Assembly: GCF_037113525.1 (NCBI RefSeq)
Contig: NZ_CP146963.1
Span: 2,356,001 to 2,420,000, forward strand
Source of the DNA: Butyrivibrio fibrisolvens
GTDB lineage: Bacteria; Bacillota; Clostridia; Lachnospirales; Lachnospiraceae
DNA length: 64,000 bases
Direction of reading: 5' to 3'
How positions within the stretch are numbered: the first letter of the stretch is position 1; each line of letters opens with the position of its first letter. The notes under the pieces were generated by a model, which saw only the letters and a program-made list of their open reading frames with translations, was not told where the DNA came from and ran no database searches. The translations under genes were made by a program, and so were the position numbers. Below, one piece after another: positions 16,677 through 25,338 of the stretch.

Positions 16677-17607
16677 CTTGGTGCTGGTTCAGGGCTGTAA
16701 GTAATATCTCTTCAATAAAATCTTCGTAGGCAATGCCCATAATCTCAGCTTCTTTGGGCATTAGTGAATATCGTTTAAGGCCGGGAACTGCATTTATTTC
16801 AAGTACGTAGGGCTTTGAGTCTTCATTGGACACCATAAAATCCACTCTTGCAAGGCCTCTTGCATAGGTGATGTTCCAGACTTTTCGAGCTACTCTTAAT
16901 ATTTCATCTTCTGTATCCTTATCCAGTCTTGCAGCAGTCGCATCGTAGTTGCCGGTAAAAACAATTAGCTCAGGGGCATCCGGATCAGATTTATTAAGGT
17001 CAAGGTCCTGGCCTTCTACTACAGGAAGAGAGATGATCTCGCCTTTACTTTCATATATACCTGCTGTATAAAATTTACCTTTTACGTATTTTTCCAAAAG
17101 GATCGGATCGTCGTATTTGAAGATGTCATCAATCTTTGAAAGTTCGCCTTCGTTTTGTATCAGGGCAATTCCGAAGCTTCCGCCTTGTGTGGGGGCTTTG
17201 GCTACAAAGGGGTATCCAAATGCGGCAAAATCAAAGTTTTTGTTGTCGTAGTCTTCTTTTTCCAAAATCTCCCACTTGGGAGTTCTGATGTTATATTTAT
17301 CAAAAAGCGATTTGCACAGTATCTTGTCGTTAATAAGGCTCGCTGCTCGAAGGCCGCTTCCTGTGTAGGGAATGTTCTCGTGTTCCAGCATCCCTTGAAG
17401 CGTGCCATCGCCGTGGCCCTTGCCCTGAGTGCAGACAAAAACGACATCGGTGTCGGCAGCCTTTATGGTCGCCATTATGTCATGACCAAATTCTATGAGC
17501 TTCGTGTTATAGCCGCGTGAATTAAGGGCGTCAGCTATATCGTGAGCATTTTTCGCAGAAGCGAACCTCTCTTCGGAAGTTCCGCCGTATACAATACTTA
17601 CATTCAT
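16669..17607 (-). CDS. ddl: D-alanine--D-alanine ligase family protein
   Basis: A 312-residue ATP-grasp enzyme that joins two D-alanines for peptidoglycan precursors. The N-terminus MNVSIVYGGTSEERFAS is the family start. GHGDGTLQGMLE replaces the usual HGxxGEDGxxQG, with the first His-Gly shifted to Gln-Gly-Lys. The ATP-grasp part shows PFVAKAPTQGGSFGI, ARVDFM and the Mg-binding EINAVPGL. The altered first motif and its place among signalling genes make a non-housekeeping ligase possible, for example one acting on another D-amino acid or dipeptide. AGAGG precedes the start. Confidence 0.85.
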   Translation of the reverse strand: MNVSIVYGGTSEERFASAKNAHDIADALNSRGYNTKLIEFGHDIMATIKAADTDVVFVCTQGKGHGDGTLQGMLEHENIPYTGSGLRAASLINDKILCKSLFDKYNIRTPKWEILEKEDYDNKNFDFAAFGYPFVAKAPTQGGSFGIALIQNEGELSKIDDIFKYDDPILLEKYVKGKFYTAGIYESKGEIISLPVVEGQDLDLNKSDPDAPELIVFTGNYDATAARLDKDTEDEILRVARKVWNITYARGLARVDFMVSNEDSKPYVLEINAVPGLKRYSLMPKEAEIMGIAYEDFIEEILLTALNQHQDR

Positions 17608-17716
17608 ACTGTGCCTCTATTAAAAAAATATTTGACCATTACTTGATCTGTACTATCTTTTATATGATCATGATCTAATATGTATTAGCTTCATAAAGCT
17701 ACGTAGAACCTTAACT

Positions 17717-19783
17717 TTATCTTCTGTTTGCACTACTGACATTTCCGATTATCATGAACATAATCGCTGCACAAAGGAATATTATTCCCAGCACCCTGAT
17801 TCCTGCCTGATAGCCAATCACGATGGCAAATGCAAATACAAATGGTCCAATCATCTCGAGCATCTTTTTGGTAAAAGAAAGGACAGATAGAGACTTTGAT
17901 GCGCCAAGCTTTTTAATTGCAGGAAGATCAAGATAATAATTGTTCTGAACGCCAAAGCCAAAACTGTCGGCAAGTCCAAGCAGGCCTGCGCCTGCAAAAG
18001 CTAGGATAAAGCCTGATCCAATGCCAGGAAGGAACAAAGATATTGCGATCATCACGCTGTAAACAACATTTATTTTCTTTAAAGATCTTCCGTTACCTGC
18101 AAGAAGCACAGAAAGCAACGGACCTGCATATACTATTATCATTCCGTATATAAGCTGCGCTCTTCCTACATCGGTGGTACTTCCGCCTATGCTCTGGAAA
18201 TATAACGGAAGGTAATAACTAAGATAAGATGCTGCTATACTTGCAGGAGCTATCATAAGGATTACGAATATGATTGCCTGAAGCTTGTCAGAAAATCCAA
18301 GAGAACCTTCTTTAATTGAGATCTTTTCTTTAATCGAGATCTTTTCTTTAATTGAGATTGCTTCTTTAGTTGAGATTGCTTCTTTAGTTGTAATTGCTTC
18401 TTCATTAGCAATTATTTCAGCTGAATCACTAAAGTCTTTAGCTTCCAGTTCTTTAGATACATCATTAATATCAGCTTCCTTATGTGGCAGAACAGCGTTT
18501 TCAAGCTTGATTATGAATAGAGATGTCGTGATCGTAAGAACTGCAGAAATATAAAATACGATTCTGTAGCCGAATATATCTGCCAGTATGGCGCCAAGAG
18601 CTGAACCGCAGTTCATACCTGCGTAAATACCTGCATTCAAGAGGGCAAAGCCAAGAAGCTGCTGTTTTGAATCTTTGCCAAACAAAGACAGATTTCTAAG
18701 CGTCATCCAGCAAAGCCCGTATCCAAGGCCAACTACAGCTCTTGAAAGGATAAACATCACAAGATTCCCTGATATAGCTGAAAGGAAGGTGCCTAAAGCT
18801 ACCAGTATAAGACCTGATATAAAGGGGAGCTTCCAGCCTTTTTTCTCAAGGATAATGGTCGTGATAAAAATGGCCGAGCATGTAAGAAGGGTCTCTGCCG
18901 ACTGAGGAAGGCCTGCCGCTGCGTTGGCTGAAATAAATGAGATGGGATTAATGAGCTCTTTGGCCATGGTGGGAATAAAGGCGGATGACAGCCTTGATGC
19001 AAAGTAAAACAAAAATGAAATCTGCCTTATGTAATATAAAGATGAGATCATGCCGTCTGAATCATCGGCTTTAACTTCTGACGGAGCTCCCTGATCAAAG
19101 CTCTTTTGCATATTTCTTTTGATGATCTGCAGGATCAAAAGAACCATCTCAACTGAGAAAAAAACAGATGTGATCAAAACCGTGATAAGATTAAGCGCAA
19201 TGCTTTTTATCACGCTGATATTATGATCATAGTTTACGATAAAGCTTATACTTCTTCCTTTGCTGAAAGGATAAGTATGTTCATCATAAACATCATAAGT
19301 AGCTTTCGTGCCGATGAGGGATGCATCAGATGAATGAACAACATTCATATCCTCATCAAGTATCATGATATCCGTTATCGTATCATTTAAAATATGGGGA
19401 AGGCTTCTATCAAGCTCATTTTCTGAGATTTTTTCAATTCGAGTAATATTATTTCTGATCTCAGTATATGTCTGATAATTGATCATCTGATTACGAACAG
19501 ATAATATTTCAAAGAAAAAAGCCACCTGAATAATGACAAGAACAGTTATGAGCATGGCATTGATGTTAGCAGCTTCCAGCTGTCCTTCAATGTTGAAAAC
19601 AGGTCCCTTTGCACAGAAAATAGCCATAGCAAGGACTGCTATAGCTGTCAGAACGATAAGAATACTGAAGGGTACTGACGTATATTCTGAAGGTTCATTA
19701 AAATTAAGAACCCACAAAAATACGGCAACCAGTATTATTGTAAATGCTGATCCGGCAAATAAATAGGCTCTGATCTTATTCAT
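17717..19783 (-). CDS. MFS transporter with N-terminal extracellular sensor domain
   Basis: A 688-residue membrane protein. Residues about 1-58 hold two helices; 80-100 a third; 105-185 a small Cache-like extracellular domain (DIMILDEDMNVVHSSD...GTKATYD is typical); 190-212 another helix. From about residue 240 a 12-helix major-facilitator domain follows, with VVGLGYGLCWM in the first half. Its central loop carries tandem hexapeptides (ISIKEK type) coded by 18-bp repeats. The architecture is unusual, so it may be a ligand receptor rather than a plain exporter. No Shine-Dalgarno is visible; it may be coupled to the STAS gene 27 bp upstream. Confidence 0.8.
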   Translation of the reverse strand: MNKIRAYLFAGSAFTIILVAVFLWVLNFNEPSEYTSVPFSILIVLTAIAVLAMAIFCAKGPVFNIEGQLEAANINAMLITVLVIIQVAFFFEILSVRNQMINYQTYTEIRNNITRIEKISENELDRSLPHILNDTITDIMILDEDMNVVHSSDASLIGTKATYDVYDEHTYPFSKGRSISFIVNYDHNISVIKSIALNLITVLITSVFFSVEMVLLILQIIKRNMQKSFDQGAPSEVKADDSDGMISSLYYIRQISFLFYFASRLSSAFIPTMAKELINPISFISANAAAGLPQSAETLLTCSAIFITTIILEKKGWKLPFISGLILVALGTFLSAISGNLVMFILSRAVVGLGYGLCWMTLRNLSLFGKDSKQQLLGFALLNAGIYAGMNCGSALGAILADIFGYRIVFYISAVLTITTSLFIIKLENAVLPHKEADINDVSKELEAKDFSDSAEIIANEEAITTKEAISTKEAISIKEKISIKEKISIKEGSLGFSDKLQAIIFVILMIAPASIAASYLSYYLPLYFQSIGGSTTDVGRAQLIYGMIIVYAGPLLSVLLAGNGRSLKKINVVYSVMIAISLFLPGIGSGFILAFAGAGLLGLADSFGFGVQNNYYLDLPAIKKLGASKSLSVLSFTKKMLEMIGPFVFAFAIVIGYQAGIRVLGIIFLCAAIMFMIIGNVSSANRR
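18307..18396. repeat. 18-bp tandem repeat, five copies, inside the MFS gene
   Basis: Five in-frame copies of an 18-bp unit lie head to tail at 18307, 18325, 18343, 18361 and 18379, with a degenerate sixth after 18397. Each unit codes six residues. Copies differ by one to four bases, grading from one end to the other, as expected for slippage-driven growth. Confidence 0.9.
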
Positions 19784-19810
19784 ATTATGCGCATTTTGAA
19801 AATTAGTGAT

Positions 19811-20110
19811 TTAAATTATATTGAGAATATCTGAAAATCCTGTTACCTCAAAAATGTCTTTAACAGCATCACATACATTTTTGATATACATTTTGCCCTG
19901 CTTGTTCATAGCCTTCTGAGCTGAAAGCAAAACTCTGAGGCCTGCGGAAGAAATATACTCTACATTTGTCATATCAAAGGTAAGCTCTGTAGAATTTCCA
20001 AGTTTTTCCTTAAGAACTGCCTCAAGCTGTGGAGCTGTCGTGGTATCAATTCTTCCATCGAGAGTTACATTCATCTTTCCACCATCATTTGTCGCATTAA
20101 TATCCAGCAT
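19811..20110 (-). CDS. STAS-domain anti-sigma factor antagonist
   Basis: A 99-residue RsbV/SpoIIAA-like protein. The start ATG 20110 follows AAGGAGG. The conserved phospho-acceptor region reads VEYISSAGLRVLLSAQ, with the serine pair in the correct place. In known partner-switching systems the unphosphorylated form binds an anti-sigma kinase and frees a sigma factor. The PP2C phosphatase at 14430-16553 is the likely activator, but no kinase or sigma factor gene is in the window. It is the first gene of the leftward unit with the MFS sensor, ddl and the phosphatase. Confidence 0.9.
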   Translation of the reverse strand: MLDINATNDGGKMNVTLDGRIDTTTAPQLEAVLKEKLGNSTELTFDMTNVEYISSAGLRVLLSAQKAMNKQGKMYIKNVCDAVKDIFEVTGFSDILNII

Positions 20111-20269
20111 CTTTTCCTCCTTCAATCAATATGAAATATTAATTGCCTTAACTAGTATATCGGCTAAATTTGAAGAACAATCAGACCGAAATAAACATAT
20201 GTAAAGTTTCATTTTCAAGATAGCACAAGTTTTCGGAAAAAGATCTTTTCACAAAGAAAAGGATAACAA

Positions 20270-21358
20270 ATGAATATTTTGAAAAAAATCAAAAATGTTC
20301 TCTTTCCTGAAAGAAATGAAGAGATCTATAATCTGTTTGATCATAGCAACATGGCATCTTTAAGGGTCATGAGCCTTCTTACTGTTGCCATTGAAAGTGT
20401 TTCTTTGATCCATTTACTTTTTCATAATGTAGACTATTTAAACTTTGATCTTACAGTGATCATACTTACAGCAATTATTGTCATTAATCTTATAACAGCT
20501 ATTAGTACGGATCTGTTTTTGAAAAAAAGGATCAAAGGACATAATATCGCTGTTATCATAGCAGTGTTCACCATTACTGCCATGACTTGTTTTGCAATGT
20601 TTGTATCATATATGAATTATATTGCCGGAAGACAGATCATCATATTTTATGCAGTTACCGTCTGTCTTATCAGCTTTATTCATATAACTCCGCTGTTCCA
20701 GCTTATTTTCATCCTGGTGGAACATTCTATTTTCTATGCGATCTTATATAACTATGATGGTGCAAAAGGCGTAATAGTGCCTAATGTCATTATCTATATG
20801 CTCATAATTCTCGTGGCGAGTCAGATCAGTTTCTATAGAGTGCTTAATTTTGCATCTTCGACCTACACAGCCAAAGTTATGGCTGAAGAATTTGCACTAA
20901 AGTCTTCTCAGGACCAGCTTACAGGTCTTATGAACAGATATGCGCTTGATAATATTCCGAATATTGAAAATCCAGTAAGATGTCAGATCGCAATGTCAGA
21001 TATCGATCATTTCAAGGTATTTAATGAAAAGTATGGTCATATCAAAGGCGATGAAGTTCTCAAAGCAACTGCATCGGCTCTTCTTGATGTATTCAGAAAA
21101 AAAGACTGTTACCGCTATGGAGGCGACGAATTCCTGATAGTCGCTATCAATCTTACTGAAGATACATTCCGGGACAGGCTGGCACTTTGGGAGAAAAAAT
21201 TGTCAGTTACCAGGATCGAAAATATAGATGAACCTGTAAAAGTCAACTTCGGCGTTGCATCAGGCATAATCCATAACAAAGAAGAAATATTCAAGCTTAT
21301 CAAAGAAGCCGATGAAAAGCTTAATACGATAAAGTCAATGCGCAATCACAGTTCATAA
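20270..21358 (+). CDS. Membrane-bound GGDEF diguanylate cyclase, paralogue of 6245-7339
   Basis: A 362-residue protein, colinear with the 6245 protein from start to end. It has six N-terminal hydrophobic helices (residues about 30-185) and a C-terminal GGDEF domain with DQLTGLMNRYALD, SDIDHFKVFNEKYGH and RYGGDEFLIV. The active site looks intact. The RKKD upstream of GGDEF again sits one residue closer than the normal inhibitory site. AAAGGA precedes the start. It is divergent from the STAS gene and convergent, with 6 bp overlap, to the hybrid kinase. Confidence 0.9.
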   Translation: MNILKKIKNVLFPERNEEIYNLFDHSNMASLRVMSLLTVAIESVSLIHLLFHNVDYLNFDLTVIILTAIIVINLITAISTDLFLKKRIKGHNIAVIIAVFTITAMTCFAMFVSYMNYIAGRQIIIFYAVTVCLISFIHITPLFQLIFILVEHSIFYAILYNYDGAKGVIVPNVIIYMLIILVASQISFYRVLNFASSTYTAKVMAEEFALKSSQDQLTGLMNRYALDNIPNIENPVRCQIAMSDIDHFKVFNEKYGHIKGDEVLKATASALLDVFRKKDCYRYGGDEFLIVAINLTEDTFRDRLALWEKKLSVTRIENIDEPVKVNFGVASGIIHNKEEIFKLIKEADEKLNTIKSMRNHSS

Positions 21359-22585
21359 AACTTTGGCTACAGCCTTTTCAATGGCATCAACATTATAAGG
21401 CTTGGTAATATGCGCATTCATACCTGCCTTAAGCGCTTTCTGTATATCTTCTTCAAAGGCATTACCCGTCATTGCTATGATCGGGATCTTTTTATCTCCC
21501 TCTCTATTACTGTTTCTAATGAGCCTCGTCGCCTCATATCCATCTACATCAGGCATCATAATGTCCATAAGAATCAGATCATAAGTGTTTTCTGGCTCAT
21601 TCAGGAACCTGTCTACAAGTTTTCTGCCATCAGGCTCTACTATGACTTTGGCTCCCAGATCAACAAGTATCTCGGATAAAAGCTCCCTGTTAAGATCGTT
21701 ATCTTCTGCAGCCAGGATATTAAGCCCTTTTAAGATCCCTTTATAGGGAGGCGATTCTAATACAACAGGCCTTTCATCAAGTCCGCATGAAACCTCGCCT
21801 GTCAGCATCATAGGGATCATTGCCGTAAAAGTCGTGCCAACACCAAGACTACTTTCAAAAGTAATGGTTCCCTCCATCATTTCTATCATGTTTTTGATAA
21901 GAGCAAGTCCCAGCCCTGTACCGCCGGGATCAGCGATACCGCTTTGCTGCTCTCTTTTAAATGGTGTGAAAAGAGTTTTCTGAAACTCCTCAGACATTCC
22001 ACGTCCATTGTCACTTACTTCAAAAGTAACATCTACAAATCCGCATTTTGACGATTCTTTGTCCTTAACAGTAAGTGTAATATCGCCGCCATTATCCGTA
22101 TATTTACATGAATTGGACAAAAGATTCAGAAGTATTTGTTTGATATAGTTTTCATCTGCACAGACTGTTTTGTTTTGTAGCTGATCTATATTTACAGAAA
22201 ACCTTTGATTCTTTGAATGTACCTGAGACATGATCATCTCTTTAATGTCATTTATGCACTGATCCAAGTCAAAGACATCATTTTTAAGCTTTATGGTTCC
22301 GGATTCGATCTTATTAAGATCAAGAACGTCCTGGATGATATCAAGCATATAATCACTGGATTTAAGGATCTTCCCAGCCTGATCATGGACCTTCTGTGCA
22401 TTAAAAGAATGGTTCTTTATAAGAGTTGCAAATCCGATTATGGCATTAAGAGGCGAACGAATATCGTGGGACATTCGCGAGATGAATTCCTGCTGGACAA
22501 GATTTTGGTGCTTGATCTCGTCAAGCTGGTTCTTTAGCTCTTCATTTTCTCTTTTTAAGGCTTCAACACTGTTATTCATATTCAC
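21353..22585 (-). CDS. Soluble hybrid histidine kinase with receiver domain
   Basis: A 410-residue protein. I chose GTG 22585 because AAGGAG lies 8 nt upstream; TTG 22591 would be only 2 nt away. A short coiled coil (residues 5-30) precedes HisKA (SRMSHDIRSPLNAIIGFA, His phospho-acceptor), then an ATPase domain with NLLSNSCKYT, DNGRGM and GGTGLGLALI. The receiver domain follows, with LAAEDNDLNRE, the phospho-acceptor Asp in LILMDIMMPDVDG and the C-terminal lysine in AHITKPYN. There is no sensor or membrane segment, so input probably comes from a partner, perhaps via the coiled coil. Confidence 0.92.
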   Translation of the reverse strand: MNMNNSVEALKRENEELKNQLDEIKHQNLVQQEFISRMSHDIRSPLNAIIGFATLIKNHSFNAQKVHDQAGKILKSSDYMLDIIQDVLDLNKIESGTIKLKNDVFDLDQCINDIKEMIMSQVHSKNQRFSVNIDQLQNKTVCADENYIKQILLNLLSNSCKYTDNGGDITLTVKDKESSKCGFVDVTFEVSDNGRGMSEEFQKTLFTPFKREQQSGIADPGGTGLGLALIKNMIEMMEGTITFESSLGVGTTFTAMIPMMLTGEVSCGLDERPVVLESPPYKGILKGLNILAAEDNDLNRELLSEILVDLGAKVIVEPDGRKLVDRFLNEPENTYDLILMDIMMPDVDGYEATRLIRNSNREGDKKIPIIAMTGNAFEEDIQKALKAGMNAHITKPYNVDAIEKAVAKVL

Positions 22586-22853
22586 GTGCAAAGCTCCTTA
22601 ATTTAATATAATTTTCAAAGACCCAAAAATCATTTATCAACTGCCATCCTCAGGAATCTTCTAGATTTTAGTTATTTTTAAATGTATGAAGTCTGAGTAA
22701 TAGCCACATAAAAATATCGTTAATGCGATTATATATATATCATATCACGAACTATTCTTGTGTTAAAATATTATATAAAGGATTTGCGATTTATCTTTAA
22801 TCGCTAAAGTTTTCTACATGGACGTTCGTTTTTTTATTTGCAGGGGGAATCTA

Positions 22854-23984
22854 ATGCAGAATAATATCGCTTCAGATAATCTGAAATATTACCAGGAAAT
22901 GGATAAGGAAAATATACAAAAATTCAGGGAGGTTCTTGCGACTCTGCCTGAGTTTTGTAAGGCATACTTTAGATCTATCGCAGAAAATACAGCTGTCAGA
23001 ACAAGACTTGGATATGCTTATGACATAAGGATCTTCTTTGAATTCCTTCATGAAACTAATTCAGTCCTTAATAAGATTGATATCAATGATTTCAAGATCG
23101 AAGTCCTTGATATGATCACCAGAGATGATCTTGAAGAATACCTTGAATACGTATCTTTGTACGACAAGAACGGCAAGGAATTCTCTAATACAGAAAATGG
23201 CAAAAAAAGAAAAATCGCTGCCATAAGATCTATGTACAACTACTTCTTCAAAACAGACAGAATCCAGACCAACGCTCCATCCAAGATTAACACACCAAAA
23301 TCTCACGAAAAGGCAATCATAAGACTTGAGCCCAATGAAGTTAAACAGATGCTGGACGTTGTTGAAGACGGCAACAAACTCACTAAAGCCCAGAAAAAAT
23401 TCCATGATAAGACTAAGGTACGTGACACAGCCATCGTTACTCTCCTTCTAGGAACCGGAATCCGTGTATCTGAGTGCGTAGGCCTTGATATCGAAGATAT
23501 AGATTTTAATACTAACGGTATACGAATCCACCGAAAAGGCGGTAATGAATCTATCGTTTATTTTGGTGAGGAAGTTGAGGAAGCCTTGAAAGCTTACTTG
23601 TCACAGCGTAATCTCATCGTCGCTAACTCAGGCCACGAAGAAGCACTGTTCCTCTCTTTGCAGAACCGCAGGATCACCGTAAGAGCTGTTGAGAATCTGG
23701 TTAAAAAATATGCCTCAAACGTTACTACTCTTAAAAAGATTACCCCTCATAAACTCCGTAGTACCTTCGGCACTAACCTCTATAACGAAACCGGTGACAT
23801 CTACCTTGTAGCAGACGTCTTAGGCCACAAAGACGTAAACACCACCCGTAAACATTATGCAGCTCAAAGCGACGCCAACAGACGCCACGCTGCCAAGATG
23901 GTGCACTTGCGAAACACTGATAGTACCGAAGATAGTGATAATTACGAAGATAACTCCAAACACAACGACATCTTCGATCTCTAA
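22854..23984 (+). CDS. Tyrosine recombinase (XerC/D-like)
   Basis: A 376-residue site-specific recombinase. The start ATG 22854 follows CAGGGGGA; an in-frame ATG at 22818 lacks a site. The N-terminal SAM-like core-binding domain spans residues about 30-150. The catalytic domain has Arg in TGIRVSE, His and Arg in TPHKLRSTFG, and His and the nucleophilic Tyr in LGHKDVNTTRKHYA. Length and full motif set fit Xer-type or integrase enzymes. It has no excisionase or phage neighbour, so a chromosomal Xer role is plausible. A large cloverleaf-like palindrome begins 45 bp after its stop. Confidence 0.88.
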   Translation: MQNNIASDNLKYYQEMDKENIQKFREVLATLPEFCKAYFRSIAENTAVRTRLGYAYDIRIFFEFLHETNSVLNKIDINDFKIEVLDMITRDDLEEYLEYVSLYDKNGKEFSNTENGKKRKIAAIRSMYNYFFKTDRIQTNAPSKINTPKSHEKAIIRLEPNEVKQMLDVVEDGNKLTKAQKKFHDKTKVRDTAIVTLLLGTGIRVSECVGLDIEDIDFNTNGIRIHRKGGNESIVYFGEEVEEALKAYLSQRNLIVANSGHEEALFLSLQNRRITVRAVENLVKKYASNVTTLKKITPHKLRSTFGTNLYNETGDIYLVADVLGHKDVNTTRKHYAAQSDANRRHAAKMVHLRNTDSTEDSDNYEDNSKHNDIFDL

Positions 23985-24029
23985 ATCAACTGAAATTTTG
24001 CATATATAAAATTACACGATAACTTTGAA

Positions 24030-24306
24030 CATTCCAGTGGGTGGCAGTTAATAAATGATTTGAGTGTCTTTGAAAATTATATTAAATTCAAGAGCTTGAT
24101 AGATGGAATGATATATTCTGTTTGGGATTTATCTGTCTGAGCGAAGCGAGTTTATAAATCCCGGAATATATCATTCCAGATATCATGCCTAGTTACAGGA
24201 CGTAACTAGACATGTTTAGAAATACATGGATGTATTTCTATGTCGGTGAATTTTATATAATTTTCACGACACTCAAATCATTTATTAACTGCCACCCACT
24301 GGAATG
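24030..24306. repeat. 277-bp cloverleaf-like palindromic element
   Basis: Outer arms 24030-24068 and 24268-24306 are perfect 39-bp inverted repeats, and pairing continues imperfectly to about 62 bp. Inside are three further hairpins: 24105-24177 (ggaatgatatattc and ggattta arms); 24189-24209 (ctagttac, loop aggac, gtaactag); and 24209-24244 (agaaataca, loop tgga, tgtatttct, closed by gacat / atgtc). The whole would fold as a multi-branched structure. It codes for no convincing protein. The last two hairpins recur at 50520-50575. Confidence 0.95.
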
Positions 24307-24331
24307 CACAAAGCCCCCGCAATTCTATATA

Positions 24332-24359
24332 ACAAAACCCCCTTGCTGTAGCAAGGGGG
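24332..24359 (-). terminator. Rho-independent terminator of the obgE-rsfS unit
   Basis: A perfect 9-bp stem (cccccttgc / gcaaggggg) with a 4-nt loop is followed on the minus strand by TTTTG. It lies 8 bp after the rsfS stop. Confidence 0.9.
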
Positions 24360-24366
24360 CGTCTAA

Positions 24367-24729
24367 TCATAACTCAGATGTTTCGATCTGCTGGCCGTCT
24401 CTCCAGATTCTTTCGAGATCGTAGAACTTTCTGTTCTCTTCGTCGAAGATGTGGATGATGATATCGCCGTAGTCCATAAGGATCCACTTAGCGCCTTCAT
24501 AGCCTTCAATATCCTTTGCTTCGTAGCCAGCTCTTCCAAGAGCTTCGTCTACGTGATCACCAAGAGCCTTAACCTGCTTGGTGCTTGAGCCGCTTGCAAT
24601 GATGAAAAGATCAGCCATAACTGATACTTCACTGATATCAAGCGCTCTAACATCTACTGCTTTTGTATCTTCAAGTGCCTTGATAGCAAGTCTTGCCATT
24701 TCTTTTGACTTTTCTGTAATATTACTCAA
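24367..24729 (-). CDS. rsfS: Ribosomal silencing factor RsfS
   Basis: A 120-residue protein that binds L14 on the 50S subunit and blocks joining with 30S in stationary phase. Family motifs are present: ALDISEVSVMADLFIIASGSS, KALGDHVDEALG, and near the end WILMDYGDIIIHIFDEENR with FYDLERIW. The start is TTG 24729, preceded by AAAGG. It overlaps the yqeK stop as TTGA, so translation is coupled. It closes the conserved nadD-yqeK-rsfS run. Confidence 0.95.
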   Translation of the reverse strand: MSNITEKSKEMARLAIKALEDTKAVDVRALDISEVSVMADLFIIASGSSTKQVKALGDHVDEALGRAGYEAKDIEGYEGAKWILMDYGDIIIHIFDEENRKFYDLERIWRDGQQIETSEL

Positions 24730-25322
24730 ATCTGTTCACCTTTCTGTAACTTGTTTTTATAGAATTCATAGGTTTGGATCGTCATAGGATCCATTTCATC
24801 GTCCTGACCGCCCAGATAATCAAGGGAATTCTTTAAGATATGGTATACGGCCTCGTCAAGGTCTGACAGGGCTTCTTTTCTTATAACATCCATATCCTTA
24901 AGCATCCGTCTGTTGGGCTCTATAAAATCAGCTGTAAAGATGATCTTATCAAGCCTGGTCATATCCGGTCTTCCGGTTGTGTGATATCTGATGGCATCAA
25001 GTATATACTGGTCCTCGATATCATACTTGTATCTTGCAAGACACATACCGGCTTTAGCGTGGATAAGCTTTTGATTTCTCATCTCTACGTCTGTTAGCTC
25101 TACGCCATACTTTTTGCAGATCTCAATCTGCTCGCTGTGTGGAATACACTTGGCACAGTCATGGAGCATTCCTGCGATTATAGCCTTTTCTATGTCTTCA
25201 TCAAACACAAAAGCCATATTGGCTGCGGTATAGGCAACTCCAAGTGTATGATCAAATCTGTCCTTTTTAAGAACCTTCTCCATCTCAATACGGTACTTCT
25301 GAGAAGCTTCAATAATCTTCAT
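24726..25322 (-). CDS. yqeK: YqeK-like HD-domain hydrolase (probable Ap4A hydrolase)
   Basis: A 198-residue HD-superfamily phosphohydrolase; family members split diadenosine tetraphosphate symmetrically. Metal ligands are visible in RFDHTLGVAYTA, GMLHDCAKC (the HD pair) and AKAGMCLARY, with a final Asp in IIFTADFIEPNR. It lies between nadD (16 bp upstream) and rsfS (overlapping), as in many Firmicutes. Confidence 0.92.
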   Translation of the reverse strand: MKIIEASQKYRIEMEKVLKKDRFDHTLGVAYTAANMAFVFDEDIEKAIIAGMLHDCAKCIPHSEQIEICKKYGVELTDVEMRNQKLIHAKAGMCLARYKYDIEDQYILDAIRYHTTGRPDMTRLDKIIFTADFIEPNRRMLKDMDVIRKEALSDLDEAVYHILKNSLDYLGGQDDEMDPMTIQTYEFYKNKLQKGEQI

Positions 25323-25338
25323 TGCGCGAAACCTTTCG

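Noticed and set aside
22854..24306. Integrase plus palindrome as a prophage or integrative element boundary
   Set aside because: There are no phage, excisionase, relaxase or tRNA attachment sequences nearby, and housekeeping genes continue on the far side.
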